A DNA stretch of 64,000 nt, from the NCBI GenBank assembly GCA_016218025.1, contig JACRFD010000074.1:116060-180059 (forward strand). Direction: 5' to 3'. Position 1 is the stretch's first letter; every line of letters starts with the position of its first letter. A program made the position numbers and the translations under genes. This document shows, piece by piece, positions 18,105 through 26,875 of the stretch. Source of the stretch: Ignavibacteriales bacterium (GTDB taxonomy: Bacteria > Bacteroidota > Ignavibacteria > UBA10030 > SZUA-254). The notes below the pieces were generated by a model. That model searched no databases. It was not told the origin of the DNA and worked only from the letters and a program-made list of their open reading frames with translations.

Positions 18105-19799
18105 TCAGAAACTTTGTCCGTTTAACATGAGAAGATGCTCTACAATCGGACCAAGTGAAAGAGCCGGGAAGAAGGTCAATGCACCCACAACGAGGATTAC
18201 ACCAATTAACAGCAGAGCAAAAAGGAAGGTATCTGTTTTGAACGTACCCGATGAAACCGGAACTATTTTCTTCCTCCCAAGACTACCTGCAATAGCAAGC
18301 ATAGGTACTAGCACTCCAAACCGTCCGATAAGCATCCCAATTGCAATCATGATGTTATAAAAAGGAGTATTGGTGTTCAATCCAGCAAACGCACTGCCAT
18401 TATTTCCTGCGGCTGATGTAAACGCATAAAGAATCTCAGAAAAACCGTGAGGACCCGAGTTGCCCAAGCTCGATAATCCTGCATTCCTAACGGAAGCAAT
18501 CGCCGAAAATACCAATATTACTACACATGGAGCTAATACGGCAAGAGCTGCCATCTTGACTTCGAACGCCTCGATTTTCTTTCCAAGATATTCAGGTGTG
18601 CGTCCGACCATCAGTCCGGAAATAAATACGGTAAGGATTACAAACACCAGCATTCCATACATTCCCGCACCCACGCCTCCGAAAATAATTTCTCCTAACA
18701 TAATGTTCAACAATGCAATAAACCCGGAAAGCGGTGTAAGACTATCGTGCATCGCATTTACTGATCCGTTAGATGCACTTGTAGTTGCAACCGACCATAG
18801 TACGCTATTGGTAACACCAAAGCGAGTTTCTTTTCCTTCCATTCCAGCGGAGGTTTGTGACACAGGATTGGAATGATATTCTGACCAAAGAGAGATTGTT
18901 AAGAGCACAATGAAAAGAAACATCATACAGCCCCACAACGTCCAACCCTGACGTGTTGAGCCGACCATTTTGCCATAAGTGTAAACTAAAGCGGATGGGA
19001 TAAGAAGTATTGCCAGCATTTCAAGAAAGTTGCTGAACGGCGTGGGGTTCTCAAACGGATGAGCACTGTTTACATTAAAGAAACCGCCACCATTTGTTCC
19101 AAGTTGTTTAATGGCAACCTGTGAAGCCGCCGGACCAAGCGGAATAGTTTGTTGAGCACCTTCGAGAGTTCTCACCACTTTATAATTTGAAAACGTTTGC
19201 ACTACACCTTGACCGGCAAACAAGATCGTAAAGAGAATTGCGAGCGGTAAGAGAACATAAATTGTTGATCGAATTAAATCAACCCAAAAATTACCAATGT
19301 CGTTTGCCGTTTTCCCAACGATACCTCGAATCAATGCAATCATCACGGCAATGCCGGTTGCTGCGCTAATAAAATTTTGAACGGTTAATCCCGCCATCTG
19401 GATAAGATAGCTAAGTGCCGTTTCACCCGCATAAGATTGCCAATTGGTATTTGTCATAAAACTCACCGCCGTGTTTAATGAAAGATCCCAAGAAACATTT
19501 GGCAATCCTTGAGGATTTAGCGGGAGAGATGATTGAAATAGTTGCAGCAAGAACAGTATGAAGAAGCCAAAAAAATTGAAGATCAATAACGCAACCGTAT
19601 AAGTCTTCCAATCCATACCGTTTGCAGAAATAATGCCTCCGAGTTTGTAGATAAAATTTTCCAGCTTACTGAAAACGGGAGTCAGAAAGTTCTTCTCACC
19701 GGCAAAAACTCGTGCCATGTAACCGCCAAGCAGAGGAGTAAGAATTGTTAGCGCTACAAGGTAGAACACTACCTGTCCAATATCATAATATGTAAACAT
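18105..19799 (-). CDS. kdpA: KdpA, potassium-binding channel subunit
   Basis: A 564-residue polytopic membrane protein of the SKT superfamily carrying the selectivity filter of the KdpFABC pump. Repeated pore-loop regions are visible, for example [36 protein letters not shown], and [18 protein letters not shown], and [18 protein letters not shown] near the end. These four motifs are the conserved filter loops of KdpA. It begins 4 bases after the kdpF stop and is followed closely by kdpB. Confidence 0.97.
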   Translation of the reverse strand: MFTYYDIGQVVFYLVALTILTPLLGGYMARVFAGEKNFLTPVFSKLENFIYKLGGIISANGMDWKTYTVALLIFNFFGFFILFLLQLFQSSLPLNPQGLPNVSWDLSLNTAVSFMTNTNWQSYAGETALSYLIQMAGLTVQNFISAATGIAVMIALIRGIVGKTANDIGNFWVDLIRSTIYVLLPLAILFTILFAGQGVVQTFSNYKVVRTLEGAQQTIPLGPAASQVAIKQLGTNGGGFFNVNSAHPFENPTPFSNFLEMLAILLIPSALVYTYGKMVGSTRQGWTLWGCMMFLFIVLLTISLWSEYHSNPVSQTSAGMEGKETRFGVTNSVLWSVATTSASNGSVNAMHDSLTPLSGFIALLNIMLGEIIFGGVGAGMYGMLVFVILTVFISGLMVGRTPEYLGKKIEAFEVKMAALAVLAPCVVILVFSAIASVRNAGLSSLGNSGPHGFSEILYAFTSAAGNNGSAFAGLNTNTPFYNIMIAIGMLIGRFGVLVPMLAIAGSLGRKKIVPVSSGTFKTDTFLFALLLIGVILVVGALTFFPALSLGPIVEHLLMLNGQSF

Positions 19800-19803
19800 G
19801 ACG

Positions 19804-19881
19804 TTAGAACTTTTCCGGCTTTAGAAGAGTATAGACAAGATATCCGAGTAAGAGTACAGCAACTATCGCGGCAATAACCAT
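19804..19881 (-). CDS. kdpF: KdpF, small stabilising subunit of the Kdp pump
   Basis: A 25-residue hydrophobic peptide, MVIAAIVAVLLLGYLVYTLL followed by KPEKF, with the KdpF pattern of one membrane helix containing GYLxYxLL and a lysine-proline-glutamate tail. AAGGAG lies before its ATG. It is the first gene of the kdp operon, four bases ahead of kdpA, the standard place. In known systems KdpF sits between KdpA and KdpB and stabilises the complex. Confidence 0.9.
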   Translation of the reverse strand: MVIAAIVAVLLLGYLVYTLLKPEKF

Positions 19882-19966
19882 TTTTTCTCCTTATTCATAA
19901 CGAGTGTAATATCAAGAACTGAAACAATAAAGTAAATGAAGAAAGTGTAAAAAGGGAGGAACAATG

Positions 19967-19983
19967 TATAAAAAGTTTATAAA
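19967..19983 (-). promoter_or_regulatory. Candidate KdpE operator upstream of kdpF
   Basis: On the minus strand the sequence is TTTATA, five bases (AACTT), TTTATA, a direct repeat with 11-base period about 85 bases before the kdpF start. The Escherichia coli KdpE site has the same shape (TTTATA-N5-TTTACA). A possible -10 element TACACT lies 17 bases further downstream (19944-19949). Function is inferred from this similarity and from location. Confidence 0.5.
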
Positions 19984-20065
19984 AATAGACAAAATATCTC
20001 AGGGAAATCTCCTATATTTACACCGAATCCTCATTATATATAAAGGATAGATCGCTTCTGCTTTC

Positions 20066-20119
20066 TTAACAATTTCATAACCTCGTCGTAACCTCCGCGT
20101 AATATCCATTCTCTATATT
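20066..20119 (+). promoter_or_regulatory. Pho box and promoter of the porin-pstS genes
   Basis: Four six-base units with an exact 11-base period: TTAACA (20066), ATAACC (20077), GTAACC (20088), GTAATA (20099). Nine bases after the last unit is a -10 element TATATT (20114-20119). PhoB/PhoP-type regulators bind tandem direct repeats of this spacing in place of a -35 element. The same pattern, with identical spacing to its -10, occurs before pstC. Confidence 0.7.
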
Positions 20120-20163
20120 TGTATCGATGCTAATCAACATCTACTATCATTATCGGAGATTTA

Positions 20164-21528
20164 ATGAAACGAATAATCTTTATCATTTCACTTCTTGTTG
20201 CAGTTTACCTAAACGCTAAATCACAGGATAGCTCATCGGTTGCGACCAAAGACGAGGTTGCAGAAGTAAAGGGTGCAGTTGATGGAATAAATGAAACAGT
20301 TCTTGAGATGAAATCAACTTTAGACGCGCTAAAGAAAATTAAAATCAGCGGTTACATACAAGCACAATATCAAGCTGCCGAATCGGCAAGTGTTGGCTCG
20401 TATGCAGGCGGTAATTTTCCGCAGAATGTAAAATCACGTTTTCAAGTCCGACGTGGACGATTCAAAATTAATTACGATAACGATCTTACACAATACGTTT
20501 TACAGTTGGATGTTACACAAAGTGGAGTGGGAATTAAGGATGCGTATGCCTCTATTAAAGAGCCATGGTTAAAGATGGCATCTCTAACAGCGGGTGTGTT
20601 CGACCGTCCGTTTGGATTTGAGATTTCATACTCTTCAAGTTCCCGTGAAGCTCCGGAACGATCGCGATTGTTTCAAACTTTGTTTCCCGGTGAACGAGAG
20701 CTTGGCGCAAAAATAGAGCTTGCACCGGAAAATGGTCCTCTCAGTTATTTCAATCTTAAAGCCGGAGTTTTTAACGGCGTTCTGAATAACTCAAATGAAA
20801 ACGACCGCCACAAAGATTTTATCGGAAGAGCGGGCTTTCAGCTTCCGTTCGAGGAAGAAGGACTTGCTATCGACGGCGGTTTCTCGGTTTATACAGGAGC
20901 AGTCACTGCAAATTCAAAAAAAATATATGAGATCGACAATTCAAGTTCGATCAAAAAGTATAAAGTTGATTCCACTATAACGAATCTGGGCGATGGCTTC
21001 GACAGAAATTACTACGGTTTTGATTTGCAGCTTTACTATGATGTACCTGTAATCGGCGGTGCAACATTGCGCGGCGAATATCTTTGGGGAACACAGTCCG
21101 GCACAGATAAATCAAGTTCTTTCTACAATCCAGACGCAGCAGGTTCTTCAGATGTAAAATCGATAATTGACGGAAAGAAAGTTACCGATCTTTATATGAG
21201 AAACTTCAACGGATGGTATATAAATTACGTCCAAAACATCGGATTGAAAAACCAGTTTATTGCGAAATACGATGTTTACGCTCCGAACAAAGATGTCACC
21301 GCAAACGATATAGGTGCAGTTGGCAGTAACTTGAATGCAGGCGATATCAAATACAGCACACTCGGTTTGGGCTGGATATATCATTGGGATTCGAATGTGA
21401 AATTTGTTCTTTACTACGATTGGGTAAAGAACGAGAAAGTAAATACACTGGCAACGGGCACGTTGGCACCGTTTAAAAACGATTTGAAAGATAATGTTTT
21501 AACTTTAAGAATGCAGTACAAGTTTTAA
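20164..21528 (+). CDS. Phosphate-selective porin O/P-type outer-membrane protein
   Basis: A 454-residue outer-membrane porin. A signal peptide (MKRIIFIISLLVAVYLNAKSQ) is followed by a short coiled-coil-like segment (KDEVAEVKGAVDGINETVLEM, about 28-58), then a beta-barrel rich in alternating aromatic strands. It ends with VLTLRMQYKF, the terminal Phe expected for assembly by BAM. The N-terminal barrel region FQVRRGRFKINYDND and AGVFDRPFGFE are typical of porins O and P. It stands behind a Pho box and ahead of pstS, so it likely admits phosphate or polyphosphate under starvation. Confidence 0.88.
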   Translation: MKRIIFIISLLVAVYLNAKSQDSSSVATKDEVAEVKGAVDGINETVLEMKSTLDALKKIKISGYIQAQYQAAESASVGSYAGGNFPQNVKSRFQVRRGRFKINYDNDLTQYVLQLDVTQSGVGIKDAYASIKEPWLKMASLTAGVFDRPFGFEISYSSSSREAPERSRLFQTLFPGERELGAKIELAPENGPLSYFNLKAGVFNGVLNNSNENDRHKDFIGRAGFQLPFEEEGLAIDGGFSVYTGAVTANSKKIYEIDNSSSIKKYKVDSTITNLGDGFDRNYYGFDLQLYYDVPVIGGATLRGEYLWGTQSGTDKSSSFYNPDAAGSSDVKSIIDGKKVTDLYMRNFNGWYINYVQNIGLKNQFIAKYDVYAPNKDVTANDIGAVGSNLNAGDIKYSTLGLGWIYHWDSNVKFVLYYDWVKNEKVNTLATGTLAPFKNDLKDNVLTLRMQYKF

Positions 21529-21532
21529 TAAC

Positions 21533-21722
21533 CCTCACCCCCGGTCCGGGGCTGTCTAAAAAGGTTCTCTCGATACTCCAGATCGAAACTATGAACTCGA
21601 GAACCAGCATACGTAGCCGGTTTTCGAGTGTTCTTCGATGATAAGTCGAAGAATGTAACGAGAAAACAAACTTATTAGTCAACCCCGGTGACTCCTCAGG
21701 AGTCGGGGAGAGGGTATAAAAT
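21533..21722. repeat. Intergenic repeat-like block between porin and pstS
   Basis: The gap has an imperfect inverted pair at its ends (CCCTCACCCCCGG near 21533 and GGGGAGAGGG near 21704) and a short perfect palindrome, GACTCCTCAGGAGTC, at 21690-21704. It looks like a decayed dispersed element and could form stem-loops in a porin-pstS transcript. No gene is seen. Confidence 0.4.
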
Positions 21723-21743
21723 AAACAAAAAGGAAAAAACAAA

Positions 21744-22568
21744 ATGAAAAAAATATTCTTAACTCTAATTACAGCAATCGCCACATTTGGTTTCTCGCAA
21801 AAAGGAGAAACGATCACCGTAAAGGGATCCGATACAATGGTCATTATCGCACAGAGATGGGCTGAGCTGTATATGTCAAAACATCCTGATGTTACCGTGC
21901 AAGTAACAGGAGGCGGGTCAGGGGTTGGTATTTCAGCGATCATCAACGGTACGACCGATATTTGCAACGCATCGCGACCGATGAAGAAATCTGAAAAAGA
22001 AAAACTAAAACAGCGGTTCAATACGCTTGGAGTGGAAATAAAAGCAGCCAAGGATGGACTTGCTATCTACACAAACGATAATCTGCCGATCACCGAATTA
22101 TCGCTTGCACAACTCAAAGATATTTACACTGGAAAAACAACAAACTGGAAACAAGTCGGCGGACCCGACACAAAAATAATTGTGTACGGACGGGAAAACA
22201 GCTCCGGCACATATGTTTATTTCAAAGACAACGTGCTCGACGGTGAAGATTTTGCTTCATCGGTACAAACGCTTCCCGGCACAGCCGCGGTGGTGAATGC
22301 AGTTTCCAAAGACAAAAACGGTATCGGCTACGGCGGTGCGGCATACGCGAAAGGCATTAAGCTACTCAAAGTTAAAAAAGATGTTAACTCAACTGCGTAT
22401 GCGCCGACAGAAGAGAATGTGAAATCGGGCGATTATCCTATCTCCCGCTACCTTTACATGTACACACGCAGCAGACCAACCGGCGTTATGAAAGAATACA
22501 TCGATTGGATATTAAGCAAAGAAGGTCAGGAGATTGTAACGAAGGTTGGATATTTTCCGGTGAGATAA
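21744..22568 (+). CDS. pstS: PstS, periplasmic phosphate-binding protein
   Basis: A 274-residue secreted binding protein for the Pst ABC importer. The signal peptide (MKKIFLTLITAIATFGFSQ) precedes ITVKGSDTMVIIAQRWAELY, the VTGGGSGVGISAIINGTTDICNASRPM phosphate-binding region and GRENSSGTYVYFKDNVL, all standard PstS motifs. AAAGGAA lies before the ATG. It follows the porin and likely shares its Pho-box promoter. The last 63 bases have a near-identical copy 738 bases downstream (23245-23307), beyond a toxin-antitoxin pair. The transporter genes pstCAB lie 5 kb away past an accessory island, an unusual separation. Confidence 0.95.
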   Translation: MKKIFLTLITAIATFGFSQKGETITVKGSDTMVIIAQRWAELYMSKHPDVTVQVTGGGSGVGISAIINGTTDICNASRPMKKSEKEKLKQRFNTLGVEIKAAKDGLAIYTNDNLPITELSLAQLKDIYTGKTTNWKQVGGPDTKIIVYGRENSSGTYVYFKDNVLDGEDFASSVQTLPGTAAVVNAVSKDKNGIGYGGAAYAKGIKLLKVKKDVNSTAYAPTEENVKSGDYPISRYLYMYTRSRPTGVMKEYIDWILSKEGQEIVTKVGYFPVR

Positions 22569-22569
22569 A
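22507..22569. repeat. Direct repeat copy 1 (3' end of pstS)
   Basis: This 63-base stretch ends just past the pstS stop codon and matches 23245-23307 with three mismatches. Two are synonymous (ACG/ACA and AGA/AGG) and one changes Ser to Gly. The pair brackets a RelE-type toxin-antitoxin cassette. Confidence 0.9.
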
Positions 22570-22579
22570 AGGATTAAGA

Positions 22580-22646
22580 GGTAGCCGCAGACTTTATGTC
22601 TGCGAGAGCATGCCTGACCCGCAACCTGAAGGTTGCGACTACCACC
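22580..22646. repeat. Compound palindromic intergenic repeat
   Basis: Two small hairpins stand between outer inverted arms GGTAG-x-CGCA and TGCGACTACC. The first is CGCAGAC-TTTAT-GTCTGCG, the second CGCAACCT-GA-AGGTTGCG. Related GGTAGCCGCAGA units occur at 27458-27501 and, more decayed, near 63128. It lies between the pstS stop and the toxin gene. Confidence 0.65.
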
Positions 22647-22702
22647 TGTCATTTCGATTCCGCTGAAAGCGGGAAGCTTTCACAAGGTTTTAGTCGAAAC
22701 CG

Positions 22703-22969
22703 TTATGGAAAATACCGATAGATTTCTTTTCTATGAAGCACACGCTCAAGCACCAGAGTATCGCTTTCTATGTACAAGCCGACTCGGTAATCTCCGAAAC
22801 GTACTTTGTAAAAACCGGGATACCCTTTCATCCGTTCAATCTTTTTACACTCTGTTAATGTTTTGAAGGATAGAAGATCATGAAATACAAAATTTTCTAT
22901 ATCTATGCGATGGGAGGAAGGAATCTTAGCTAATTCTCTAAGGAACTGTTTGCGGTACTCTACGTTCAC
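22703..22969 (-). CDS. RelE-family toxin
   Basis: An 88-residue RelE-like protein: MNVEYRKQFLRELAKIPSSHRIDIENFVFHDL, then IERMKGYPGFYKVRFGDYRVGLYIESDTLVLERVLHRKEIYRYFP. The KVRFGDYRVG strand and C-terminal HRKEIYRYFP are the catalytic-face signature of ribosome-dependent mRNA interferases. Its start overlaps the antitoxin stop by four bases (ATGA), so the pair is translationally coupled with the antitoxin first. It is transcribed towards pstS, so the two genes converge. Only distantly similar to the toxin at 2831-3091. Confidence 0.85.
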   Translation of the reverse strand: MNVEYRKQFLRELAKIPSSHRIDIENFVFHDLLSFKTLTECKKIERMKGYPGFYKVRFGDYRVGLYIESDTLVLERVLHRKEIYRYFP

Positions 22970-23187
22970 TTTGCTTTATCAAGAGTTCGATAAAACGCTT
23001 TTGCTTCTGCGGCGACGAATTTTTCAGTCCCTTCCGTTTGCTTCATAAGCTCGACCAATCCATAATTTTCGAGCAACTCTTCAATTTTTTCAAATGTATC
23101 TATATCGAGCTGTACCGCAACCGTTTGGTTCCGGTCATCTTTGATGTATTTTCTTGGGATTTCAGTCATAACTATTATTTCCTTCAC
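22966..23187 (-). CDS. Antitoxin of the adjacent RelE toxin
   Basis: A 73-residue protein with an N-terminal TEIPRKYIKDDRNQTVAVQLDIDTFEKIEELLENYGLVELMKQ pattern. This layout (short strand, turn with Asp-Asp/Glu, hydrophobic strand, then helix) is common in RelB/Phd-like antitoxins that pair with RelE. The C-terminal tail (EGTEKFVAAEAKAFYRTLDKAK) would wrap the toxin. It overlaps the toxin gene by four bases. Upstream lies the orphan copy of the pstS 3' end. Confidence 0.78.
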   Translation of the reverse strand: MKEIIVMTEIPRKYIKDDRNQTVAVQLDIDTFEKIEELLENYGLVELMKQTEGTEKFVAAEAKAFYRTLDKAK

Positions 23188-23244
23188 CTAAATATAAGAA
23201 ACACAATTTAGAGAGACAAGTATGAAGAAAAAATTGCCTCGACA

Positions 23245-23307
23245 GGATATTAGGCAAAGAAGGTCAGGAGATTGTAACAAAGGTTGGATATTTTCCGGTG
23301 AGGTAAA
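23245..23307 (+). pseudogene. Orphan 3' end of pstS (direct repeat copy 2)
   Basis: In frame with its stop this fragment encodes ILGKEGQEIVTKVGYFPVR, the C-terminus of PstS with one Ser-to-Gly change; other differences are silent. Upstream of it homology fades quickly. The excess of silent changes shows that the copy diverged as coding DNA, for example in a related strain, rather than by decay in place. A perfect hairpin (23318-23341) follows the stop. Confidence 0.85.
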
Positions 23308-23317
23308 CAAAGCTCAG

Positions 23318-23341
23318 CGGTCATGAACCACTTCATGACCG
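23318..23341. terminator. Hairpin after the orphan pstS end
   Basis: A perfect 10-bp stem (CGGTCATGAA / TTCATGACCG) with a CCAC loop lies 11 bases after the stop of the pstS remnant. It has no T-run. It may be the original 3' end structure of pstS before the cassette was inserted. Confidence 0.45.
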
Positions 23342-23414
23342 AAACATTACAGGGTTTGTGTCAGGATAGGCGAATGAAATCCATTGAAAGTGCTAAATCA
23401 AATTTTATTAAATG

Positions 23415-24203
23415 TTATGTGAAATTACTCGCGTTCGATTTATCATGATTTCTAATTAGACTAAGAACTGAGCTAACATAAGCAAGAAGTGATATTGCCT
23501 TATAACTATTCGTTTCATTTGCATATGAAACATCAATTCCGTGAAGTACTGCATGACGATTTAATGGCAATGGTTGCAATAGAAACTTAGTGTTATTGGC
23601 TATCGGTAAAGAAACACGTAACGGTTCCAATAGAGTGATTCCAAAAGAATCTGGTTTCAGTTTTTCAATAAACTTAGCAGTAAGCGGTTTCCTACTAGAT
23701 TTATCGAACTTAAACAATTGGTAACCCGTCAATTCTTGACAAATACCGTCTGCTTGTGCGAATAAAACTGGGATAGAAAGTTCATAGTATCTTTTCTTAT
23801 GGGCGATGAATGCTTTTCGTATAATCACCGAACGTGAAGGTGATATATTGATAATCTCATCGCGAATTTTCAGTAGCCGTTTTTTATACCATCGACACAT
23901 TAATCTGTCAACTTCTTCGATGTTACCTGTTACTATTCTTGCAACATGTTCAAAAGTAGAGGATGGCTTCATGCTCAATGATATATACCAACCATTTTGA
24001 GCTAGAATGATTAATGATCCCTTTGTGAGTTTGCCTTCTTGATCAGAAGTTGAATCAAGTGAATTCGAAATTATTGGGAATTTCGTTTTCCACTGATTAA
24101 GAATATTTTTCTTTTGAGAAAGCTGCTCAAAAAATCCATTTTCTTCAAGTGTTTTAACTATTATTGTACCAATACTATCAGTGTTCTTTTCAGATTGGTT
24201 CAT
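23415..24203 (-). CDS. HEPN-like hypothetical protein
   Basis: A 262-residue soluble protein of no named family that I recognise. The C-terminal third has the sequence LNRHAVLHGIDVSYANETNSYKAISLLAYVSSVL; Arg216-x4-His221 fits the R-x4-6-H catalytic motif of HEPN ribonucleases, followed by a helix with KAISLL as in that superfamily. The N-terminal part is helical and polar, with WYKKRLLKIRDEIINI at 105-120. It stands alone on the minus strand, 211 bases after the pstS remnant, inside an island with two toxin-antitoxin pairs. HEPN proteins often cut RNA in defence or stress systems. That role is inference; no cognate antitoxin such as an MNT protein is adjacent. Confidence 0.5.
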   Translation of the reverse strand: MNQSEKNTDSIGTIIVKTLEENGFFEQLSQKKNILNQWKTKFPIISNSLDSTSDQEGKLTKGSLIILAQNGWYISLSMKPSSTFEHVARIVTGNIEEVDRLMCRWYKKRLLKIRDEIINISPSRSVIIRKAFIAHKKRYYELSIPVLFAQADGICQELTGYQLFKFDKSSRKPLTAKFIEKLKPDSFGITLLEPLRVSLPIANNTKFLLQPLPLNRHAVLHGIDVSYANETNSYKAISLLAYVSSVLSLIRNHDKSNASNFT

Positions 24204-24386
24204 TTAATCAGAGAAATCATTTCAGTTAATGAGTGAAGTTGTCATTGCATACCAAAATTGTGCTACGTTATCCAAAAGTTGAGCACAGTTTCAACAAAAT
24301 ACTTTTTAAGATTCATAAATTTAGTCATCATAAACTTTCCCAATGCCAACTCCATTCGGGTGTTAAAGAGAAGACGTAGGGGAGGA

Positions 24387-26483
24387 TTAATCCACCGACA
24401 CCGCACCGACTGTTATCCAGGAAGTGCCATCCCACATTTTTATACATCCTGAAAAAGAACCACCAGCATACAATTGATCGTTATAGATGGCAAGACAATA
24501 AACTGTCCCATCTAAACCTGCGCCAATACTTGACCATGCTGAACCGTCCCATTTTGCAATGTTGTTGATGTTTTTTCCATCTATTGAGGCAAAGCTTCCA
24601 CCCGCGTATAGTTCGTCTTTATAAACCATTAACGTTTTAATTACACCACCTTCATTAATTCCAGAACCCACCGGAAACCATTCAGACCCGTTCCATTTCG
24701 CAATTCCATTTGCAGTAATTCCGCCTGCAATATCGAATTCGCCTCCAACGAATAGCTCATTATTGTAAGGACACAATGCATAAACATAACGGTATTTGTT
24801 AATTCCTACACCAAGCGGGTTCCAATTTACTCCATCCCATCTGGCGATACAATTTGCATTTATATTACCTGCTGTATCAAAATTTCCAGCTGCAAATAAA
24901 TCTCCGTTCAAAATCGCCAAACTTAGAACAACCCCATTCATTCCATTATTTAGAGAATACCAATTATTCCCCTCCCACTTTGTAATACTATTCCTACTCG
25001 TGCTACTGAGGGGCCTCCCACCAACATACAGTTCATCATTATGACTTATCATTGCATGGATGTCCATTACCATTCCCATCTCGATCGGGTTCCAATTAGG
25101 ACCGTCCCATCTTTCAAAGAGTCCAAAAATTCCGCCAGCATAAATATGACCTCTGTAAGAAACCAGACTATGAATTTCATAAGATAAGCCACCATCAAGT
25201 TCAAACCATGCATCACCATTCCACAATGCAACATTTTTTACTCTCTTACTGCCTACTGCTGAAAATAGTCCACCAGCAAAAAGATCTTCCGCGTAATAGA
25301 TTTTTACTCGATTAGAATAATAACTTGTATTTAATATAGTTTTCGCTCGAGCACGAAAAATATAGGAGTTCGTAGTAAGATACGTGCCCATTACAGTAGC
25401 AGTTGTCTCATTTGAATTTACAATTTCAGCGGTAACAAAATTGTTTCCATCTGTACTTTGTTCAATCTCAAACGATGTCTCAAAACTACTATTATCCTGC
25501 CATTGTAATCGCACAGCATTTTCAGCGATTGATAAAACCATTAAATCTGTTGGACTGGGAAATAATAGTGTTGTCGATGCTATATTAGAATAATCGCTTG
25601 CATTTGCTTTCCCTATTGCTCGAACGCGAAAATTATAAGTGTTAGTAGTCAAATACGCCCCAATTATTATCGCAGTAGTATCATTGGCGCCCACAGTATC
25701 AACAGGATTGAAAGAATTACCGGTGATTTGTTCTTCAATTCCAAACCCCTGCTCAATAGTGGAATTATCATGCCACTGTAGTTGAACTGCATTTTCAGTA
25801 GTCGATGCAATTGTTAAATTAGTCGGCGCTTGAAATGAAAAGCTTGCTATTGCTATGTTAGAGTATTTACTAATTTTAGAATTTGATAAAGCTTTCACTT
25901 GAAAATAATATTTGTTTGTAGTAAGATAAGTTCCGTGAATTGCTACATTATTGATATTTGCACCAACCGTATCAACTGGGGAGAAATTTATACCATCATT
26001 ACCTTTTTCAATCACGAATGCCGTTTCTATTCTACTGTTATCTTGCCACTGTAAAACAATTTCGTCTTCATTTATAGTTAGCACATGTAAATTAGAAGGA
26101 GTAAGTTTGAATATTGTTACAGTTATAACGGAAGAACTCGAAACATTACCGTCTGCATCAAATGCTTTTGCATAGATAATATGAACGCTGCTGTCTTGAA
26201 GATCCTGAACATCCCAAATCCATCGATATGGTTTTATGATAATAACTCGACTTGTATCGAGAATATTATCAATATAAATCTCTACGCGAGTAATACCTTT
26301 ATCATCAGTCGCTTCCACTTCAATTACTGTGCTATCTACGACGCTCGCATTCTGTAAAGGTGATATAATATTAACAATCGGTTTGGTTGATTTTTCGTCC
26401 TCGGAGGTTGGTGACTCTTGTTTACAAGATATTAAAGTAAGAATGCTTACAAAATAAATACTTGTGATAAAAAATACTTTCAT
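24387..26483 (-). CDS. Lipoprotein with Ig-like, three FN3-like and beta-propeller repeat regions
   Basis: A 698-residue surface lipoprotein. The lipobox is LTLISC (Cys20). Residues about 35-110 form an Ig-like domain (PIVNIISPLQNASVVDSTVIEVEATDDKGITRVEIYID). Three FN3-like repeats follow (about 125-400), each with an LQW-x-DNS core and YLTTNxYxFxVRA end. The last 280 residues hold Kelch/delta-60-like units of about 40-45 residues, with pattern LYAGGxF, then IAKWDGxxW and GVGxN, forming a likely propeller. Such proteins in this group are often cell-surface or adhesion factors; the function here is unknown. It lacks a T9SS tail. It lies alone between the HEPN-like gene and hicBA. Confidence 0.75.
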   Translation of the reverse strand: MKVFFITSIYFVSILTLISCKQESPTSEDEKSTKPIVNIISPLQNASVVDSTVIEVEATDDKGITRVEIYIDNILDTSRVIIIKPYRWIWDVQDLQDSSVHIIYAKAFDADGNVSSSSVITVTIFKLTPSNLHVLTINEDEIVLQWQDNSRIETAFVIEKGNDGINFSPVDTVGANINNVAIHGTYLTTNKYYFQVKALSNSKISKYSNIAIASFSFQAPTNLTIASTTENAVQLQWHDNSTIEQGFGIEEQITGNSFNPVDTVGANDTTAIIIGAYLTTNTYNFRVRAIGKANASDYSNIASTTLLFPSPTDLMVLSIAENAVRLQWQDNSSFETSFEIEQSTDGNNFVTAEIVNSNETTATVMGTYLTTNSYIFRARAKTILNTSYYSNRVKIYYAEDLFAGGLFSAVGSKRVKNVALWNGDAWFELDGGLSYEIHSLVSYRGHIYAGGIFGLFERWDGPNWNPIEMGMVMDIHAMISHNDELYVGGRPLSSTSRNSITKWEGNNWYSLNNGMNGVVLSLAILNGDLFAAGNFDTAGNINANCIARWDGVNWNPLGVGINKYRYVYALCPYNNELFVGGEFDIAGGITANGIAKWNGSEWFPVGSGINEGGVIKTLMVYKDELYAGGSFASIDGKNINNIAKWDGSAWSSIGAGLDGTVYCLAIYNDQLYAGGSFSGCIKMWDGTSWITVGAVSVD

Positions 26484-26575
26484 TATAATTCTCCTCTTTT
26501 TACGTAAGCAGCCAAAGTTGAGAGACGCCGCAGGTGGAACAAAATCCCGCTGATTCTGCAGAGTAGAAGAAGCGG

Positions 26576-26635
26576 GGCTACGCTAATATCTTAGTTAGTA
26601 GTTATTGGTTAATAGTTCTTTGTTAATTGTTGTTT
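26576..26635. repeat. Flanking repeat, hicA side
   Basis: GGCTACGCTAAT (26576-26587) and GTTAATTGTTGTTT (26622-26635) recur in the same order and orientation at 27169-27180 and 27195-27208, on the other side of hicBA. The spacer is longer here (34 bases against 14). Weaker similarity extends upstream of both. Confidence 0.65.
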
Positions 26636-26641
26636 CCAATA

Positions 26642-26875
26642 TTAATCATAAAAAGCTTTAATGAATTCGTTGCGTTCAATTCCGGATTGTGTCAAAATTG
26701 ACCGCAGCGTACTGCCTTTGATCGTCCGGTGATTCGGTAAAACTAATGGAGTAATGGAGCCATCCTTATTTTTCCGCTCTAATATTATATGGTTCGCTTT
26801 TCGCACAATAACAAAGCCGAGCTTACCGAAAGCTTTTATAACATCTCGTTGTGAAGCATCAACGGGAAATTTCAT
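26642..26875 (-). CDS. hicA: HicA mRNA interferase toxin
   Basis: A 77-residue toxin with the dsRBD-like HicA fold: KFPVDASQRDVIKAFGKLGFVIVRKANHIILERKNKDGSITPLVLPNHRTIKGSTLRSILTQSGIERNEFIKAF. The essential His is in KANHIIL; LPNH and KGSTLRSIL are the other conserved motifs. It overlaps the upstream hicB by four bases, with hicB first, the reverse of the classical hicA-hicB order but common. It inhibits translation by cutting mRNA when HicB is lost. Confidence 0.92.
   Translation of the reverse strand: MKFPVDASQRDVIKAFGKLGFVIVRKANHIILERKNKDGSITPLVLPNHRTIKGSTLRSILTQSGIERNEFIKAFYD

Noticed and set aside
21533..21722. Riboswitch or attenuator in the porin-pstS gap
   Set aside because: The inverted arms are imperfect and repeat-like, and there is no known riboswitch core.
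21473..22051. 192-residue minus-strand frame
   Set aside because: Overlaps the porin end and pstS, both well supported on the plus strand.
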